Assembly: GCA_030040475.1 (NCBI GenBank)
Contig: JASHTQ010000754.1
Location: 1-23,914 of the forward strand
Reading direction: 5' to 3'
DNA from: Streptosporangiaceae bacterium
Lineage (GTDB): Bacteria > Actinomycetota > Actinomycetes > Streptosporangiales > Streptosporangiaceae
DNA: 23,914 bases
A program made the position numbers and the translations under genes. The notes beneath the pieces are model-generated. The model made no database searches and was not told where the DNA came from. It saw nothing but the letters and a program-made list of their open reading frames with translations. Below, in pieces: positions 22,940 through 23,914 of the stretch. Numbering within the stretch: the stretch's first letter is position 1; each line of letters begins with the position of its first letter.

Positions 22940-23914
22940 GCCCCGGGCAGATCTTCCGGTTCGCGCTTGCCGGGCTGGGGGCGAACAAGCTGCGCTCCGC
23001 GCTGACCACGCTGGGCATCCTGATCGGCGTCGGCTCGGTGATCCTGCTCGTCGCGGTCGGCACCGGCTCGTCCCAGTCGGTGCAGAACGCCATCTCCTCC
23101 CTGGGCGCCAGCGCAATCACCGTGCTGCACACCGAGGGCTCGGCCGCGGGCACGTCGTCGGTCGGAACGGCGTTCGCGGAGCCGCAGAACCTCACCGTCC
23201 AGGACGCGCAGGCCCTCGCCGCCGATCACGACGTGGTGAACGTCTCGCCCGTGGTATCCACCTCAGAAACGCTGAGCAATGGCGCGAGCAGTGACTCAGA
23301 CGTGAGCCTGACCGGCACGTACCCGAGCTATTTCGCCTCCGAGAACGACACGGTCGCCAAGGGCTCCAACTTCACTACGGCGGAGGTGGACAAGGCGCAG
23401 AACGTCGTCGTGATCGGCAGCGAGGCGGCCACCGACCTGTTCGGCACCGCCAACCCGGTGGGACAGAGCGTGCTGGTCGCGGGCATCCCGTTCACCGTCG
23501 TCGGCGTGCTCGCGTCCAAGGGCTCGAGCGGGCTGGGCAGCGCGGACAACACCGCGACCGTCCCGCTAACCACCGTGCAGGACGAGCTGACCGGCTTCGG
23601 CACGCTGAATGACATCGTGGTGCAGGCCGAGTCGGCCTCAGCCGTCACCGCGGTCGAGAGCGAGATCACCGCCACCCTCGACGAGCGCCACCACGAGACC
23701 TCCGCCGACGCCGACTTCGACGTGCTCAGCACGTCCACCCTGCTGTCCACGGCCTCATCCACCTCGCACACGTTCACCGTGCTGCTCGGCGCGGTGGCGG
23801 CGATCTCGCTGCTCGTCGGCGGCATCGGGATCACGAACATCATGCTGGTGACGGTGACCGAGCGGACCCGCGAGATCGGCATCCGCAAGGCCATCGGCGC
23901 CACCCCCGGGGTGA
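22936..23914 (+). CDS. MacB/FtsX-family permease (3' end outside window)
   Basis: The first 326 codons of an ABC permease of the MacB type. GTG 22936 overlaps the ATPase stop (GTGA). The N-terminus FRFALAGLGANKLRSALTTLGILIGVGSVILLVAVG contains the conserved LRS.LT.LGI.IGv motif and helix 1. A large extracytoplasmic MacB_PCD domain follows (VSLTGTYPSYFASEN, VVVIGSEAATDLFG, NPVGQSVLVAGIPFTVVGVL), rich in Ser/Thr. Helix 2 starts at FTVLLGAVAAISLLVGGIGITNIMLVTV, followed by the coupling motif TERTREIGIRKAIGAT at the window end. Two more helices are expected beyond. The frame is open throughout, with no internal stop. Confidence 0.92.

Overview
The window comes from a high-GC actinomycete. Codon use has strong third-position G/C, genes are chained by 4-nt ATGA/GTGA overlaps, two promoters look leaderless, and the gene families (DUF4129-type membrane protein, GlgX, MacAB-like transporter, Rv0082-Rv0087-like complex) are typical of soil Actinomycetota, perhaps a Streptosporangiales-like lineage. 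Genus cannot be fixed from the sequence alone.

Region 1 (1-480) is the C-terminal end of a sugar-nucleotide epimerase. Region 2 (about 481-6650) is an accessory island, partly intact and partly decaying. It holds two tandem regulator-nucleotidyltransferase modules (XRE+NTase at 888-1765, wHTH+AbiEii-like NTase at 1925/1982-3309). The second is bracketed by a 34-bp imperfect direct repeat and carries an amber codon at codon 4 of its likely original start and a D-to-G change in the NTase motif. Next come back-to-back remnants of a Fic protein and an AAA/DUF4143 ATPase, an intact four-repeat protein of unknown family, a collapsed VapB-VapC-like pair, strong palindromes, a cluster of DnaA-box-like 9-mers in AT-rich DNA (5837-5921), and a frameshifted, internally deleted S66 LD-carboxypeptidase.

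Region 3 (6775-9504) has two small overlapping ORFs and glgX on the minus strand. Region 4 (9672-17247) is the centrepiece: a six-gene operon, tightly overlapped apart from one 12-nt gap, related to group 4 [NiFe] hydrogenases, complex I and mycobacterial Rv0082-Rv0087. It encodes HyfC, HyfE, HyfF, HycE (NuoC-NuoD fusion), HycG/ferredoxin and HyfB-like proteins, preceded by a coupled 16-codon leader ORF. The proton-pump subunits keep their key Glu/Lys residues. The large subunit has lost all four Ni-Fe cysteines, and the NuoB-like subunit has lost all four proximal-cluster cysteines. Its ferredoxin domain keeps exactly the four cysteines for one [4Fe-4S] cluster, and the other cluster's binding motif is missing where a collagen-like Gly-X-Y minisatellite now sits. 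This looks like an energy-converting-hydrogenase-related (Ehr) complex stripped of its usual electron path, and is the most interesting system here.

Region 5 (17306-19849) has a MetE-C-terminal-like zinc methyltransferase and a two-gene DUF4129-type membrane pair without its usual MoxR/DUF58 partners. Region 6 (19850-23914) has a gene-free stretch with a long near-perfect hairpin, then a MacA-like adaptor, a MacB-type ATPase and a FtsX/MacB-type permease that runs off the end.
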